Positions 5,543 to 6,310 of a DNA stretch of 6,310 nucleotides are shown here, piece after piece. The DNA lies in NCBI GenBank assembly GCA_023249255.1, contig JAHFCY010000196.1:1-6310 (forward strand). Direction: 5' to 3'. This DNA is from Candidatus Lindowiibacteriota bacterium (lineage in GTDB: Bacteria > Lindowbacteria > 2-12-FULL-62-27). A program made the translations under genes and the position numbers. The notes under the pieces are model-generated. The model did no database searches and had not been told where the DNA came from. It saw only the letters and a list, made by a program, of their open reading frames with translations. Each line of letters starts with the position of its first letter. Within the stretch, counting starts at the first letter, position 1.

Positions 5543-6310
5543 CTATTTCTGTCTTCGCCCCCGCATCGGGCGGCGGGGCGGCGTGATTTGCTCCTGTTGC
5601 TTCTGCTTGCGGTCGCGGATTTCTTCGCGGCGGTCCTGCATCCGGTTCTGTAATTTTTGCCGTCGATCGTTGCGGATGTTGTCGTTGCGGTCGCGCATGT
5701 CCTGCCTGCGTGCGCGCATTTTTTCGATGGCCTTCTCGCGCTGATCAACCGTGAGTTTGCCGCCGCGGAATTTTCTCATGATCTCGAATTTCGCGCGGCC
5801 GTGTATTTTCGCGAAGTCACGCATTTTGTCCATCCGGTGGCGGCGCCAGTCCGACATTTTTTTTCGGAGGGCCTCGAAGCGTTCCTGCGAGGCCGTGCGG
5901 TCGTTGCCGGCGTCGTGGAGATCCCGTTCGAGAGACTCGATGCGCGGGTCGTCCGGATTTTCGGCGCGGACCCGATCGAGGCGATCCTGCAGGAATCGTT
6001 CGCGGTCCTGCTGACGGCGGAGGTTCACGGCTTCCTGAACCTGATCCCATCGATCGCGGTGGTCTTCCGTCAGGGCCAACTTGCGAATCCCGCGGCCGCG
6101 GACCGCTTCCGACGACTCGCCGGCCTTCACCGATTCTTCCGTGCCGTCCTGCGAAACCGCGACGGCGCCGTCGAAGACATCAACCGACGACGCATCGTCC
6201 GACTCGTAGCCGACGGAAAATTCTGTGCCCAGAACGCCCGACACCGACACGGGCGTCGTGACCGTGAACGTGCTGCGTTTTGAAAATCCTTCCGCCGCCG
6301 AACTCTTTAG
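5543..6310 (-). CDS. FecR-domain protein with a charged, Spy/CpxP-like helical tail (5' end missing)
   Basis: The reading frame stays open to the right edge, so the N-terminus and any signal or membrane segment are outside; 255 residues and a TAG stop are visible. The first 65 or so read as the end of a FecR domain: VTTPVSVSGVLGTEFSVGYE, then SSVDVFDGAVAVS and VKAGES. These correspond to the family pattern TP..v.v.GT.F and v.V.eG.V.V. The rest (about 75-255) is almost all helix-forming, very rich in Arg, Asp, Glu, Gln and Lys, and ends in a basic tail (PPRRPMRGRRQK). Within it are LTEDH (residues 80-84) and LTVDQ (186-190), resembling the paired LTxxQ motifs of periplasmic Spy/CpxP proteins. 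FecR-domain proteins usually act in the periplasm or membrane, in some cases controlling ECF sigma factors, so an envelope sensing or assembly role is plausible but unproven. The gene converges on the carbamoyltransferase with 9 bp between stops and is a separate transcription unit. Confidence 0.8.
   Translation of the reverse strand, partial: LKSSAAEGFSKRSTFTVTTPVSVSGVLGTEFSVGYESDDASSVDVFDGAVAVSQDGTEESVKAGESSEAVRGRGIRKLALTEDHRDRWDQVQEAVNLRRQQDRERFLQDRLDRVRAENPDDPRIESLERDLHDAGNDRTASQERFEALRKKMSDWRRHRMDKMRDFAKIHGRAKFEIMRKFRGGKLTVDQREKAIEKMRARRQDMRDRNDNIRNDRRQKLQNRMQDRREEIRDRKQKQQEQITPPRRPMRGRRQK

Noticed and set aside
5556-5580. GC-rich imperfect hairpin (CGCCCC with a bulge and GC, pairing to GCGGGGCG) near the convergent gene ends
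   Set aside because: It lies within the last codons of the FecR-domain gene and has no T-run on either strand, so it cannot be called an intrinsic terminator. Coding Pro/Arg repeats explain its composition.
5657-6283. A 208-codon open frame on the + strand with a hydrophobic-looking start, opposite the FecR-domain gene
   Set aside because: The apparent hydrophobicity is the complement of Asp/Arg-rich codons. The - strand frame contains FecR and LTxxQ-like patterns and runs to the window edge, so it is the real gene.

Overview
The window comes from a GC-rich (about 60% by eye) bacterium. It holds the edge of a bacterial microcompartment (BMC) locus, a compact four-gene run on the + strand, and one convergent gene on the - strand. 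A BMC shell gene, a compartment-type acylating aldehyde dehydrogenase, a FecR-domain protein and a polytopic GT-C glycosyltransferase together would suit the Planctomycetota/Verrucomicrobiota group or a related Gram-negative phylum. That placement is inference at low confidence, because no rRNA or marker gene is present.

Layout. Positions 1-105 are the last 34 codons of a hexameric-type BMC shell protein. Positions 106-251 form a 146-bp gap with two perfect hairpins, each introduced by the same octamer CCGGTTCG; the second is followed at a distance by six T. Positions 252-1736 encode a CoA-acylating aldehyde dehydrogenase of the EutE/PduP family with an amphipathic N-terminal extension that looks like an encapsulation peptide. 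A GT39/ArnT-like membrane glycosyltransferase follows. Its best start is a CTG that overlaps the dehydrogenase stop as CTGA (1733-3394). A MaoC/PhaJ-like hotdog hydratase (3391-3810, GTGA overlap) and a NodU/CmcH/TobZ-type O-carbamoyltransferase (3812-5533, 1-nt gap) complete the run. On the other strand, with only 9 bp between stop codons, lies the C-terminal 255 residues of a FecR-domain protein whose charged helical tail carries two LTxxQ-like motifs resembling the Spy/CpxP family (5543-6310).

How the genes may work together. The shell protein and the dehydrogenase belong to an aldehyde-processing compartment: an aldehyde made inside the shell is oxidised to acyl-CoA. The next three genes are joined by overlaps or a single base and probably share its transcript. 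A lipid-linked-sugar glycosyltransferase and an O-carbamoyltransferase suggest modification of an envelope glycan or secreted product. The MaoC hydratase could serve either that pathway or the acyl-CoA leaving the compartment. Translational coupling of a compartment enzyme to envelope-glycan genes is the most unusual arrangement here, but it may be only a gene-order accident at the end of the BMC locus. No tRNA, rRNA, CRISPR array, insertion sequence or attachment site was seen.
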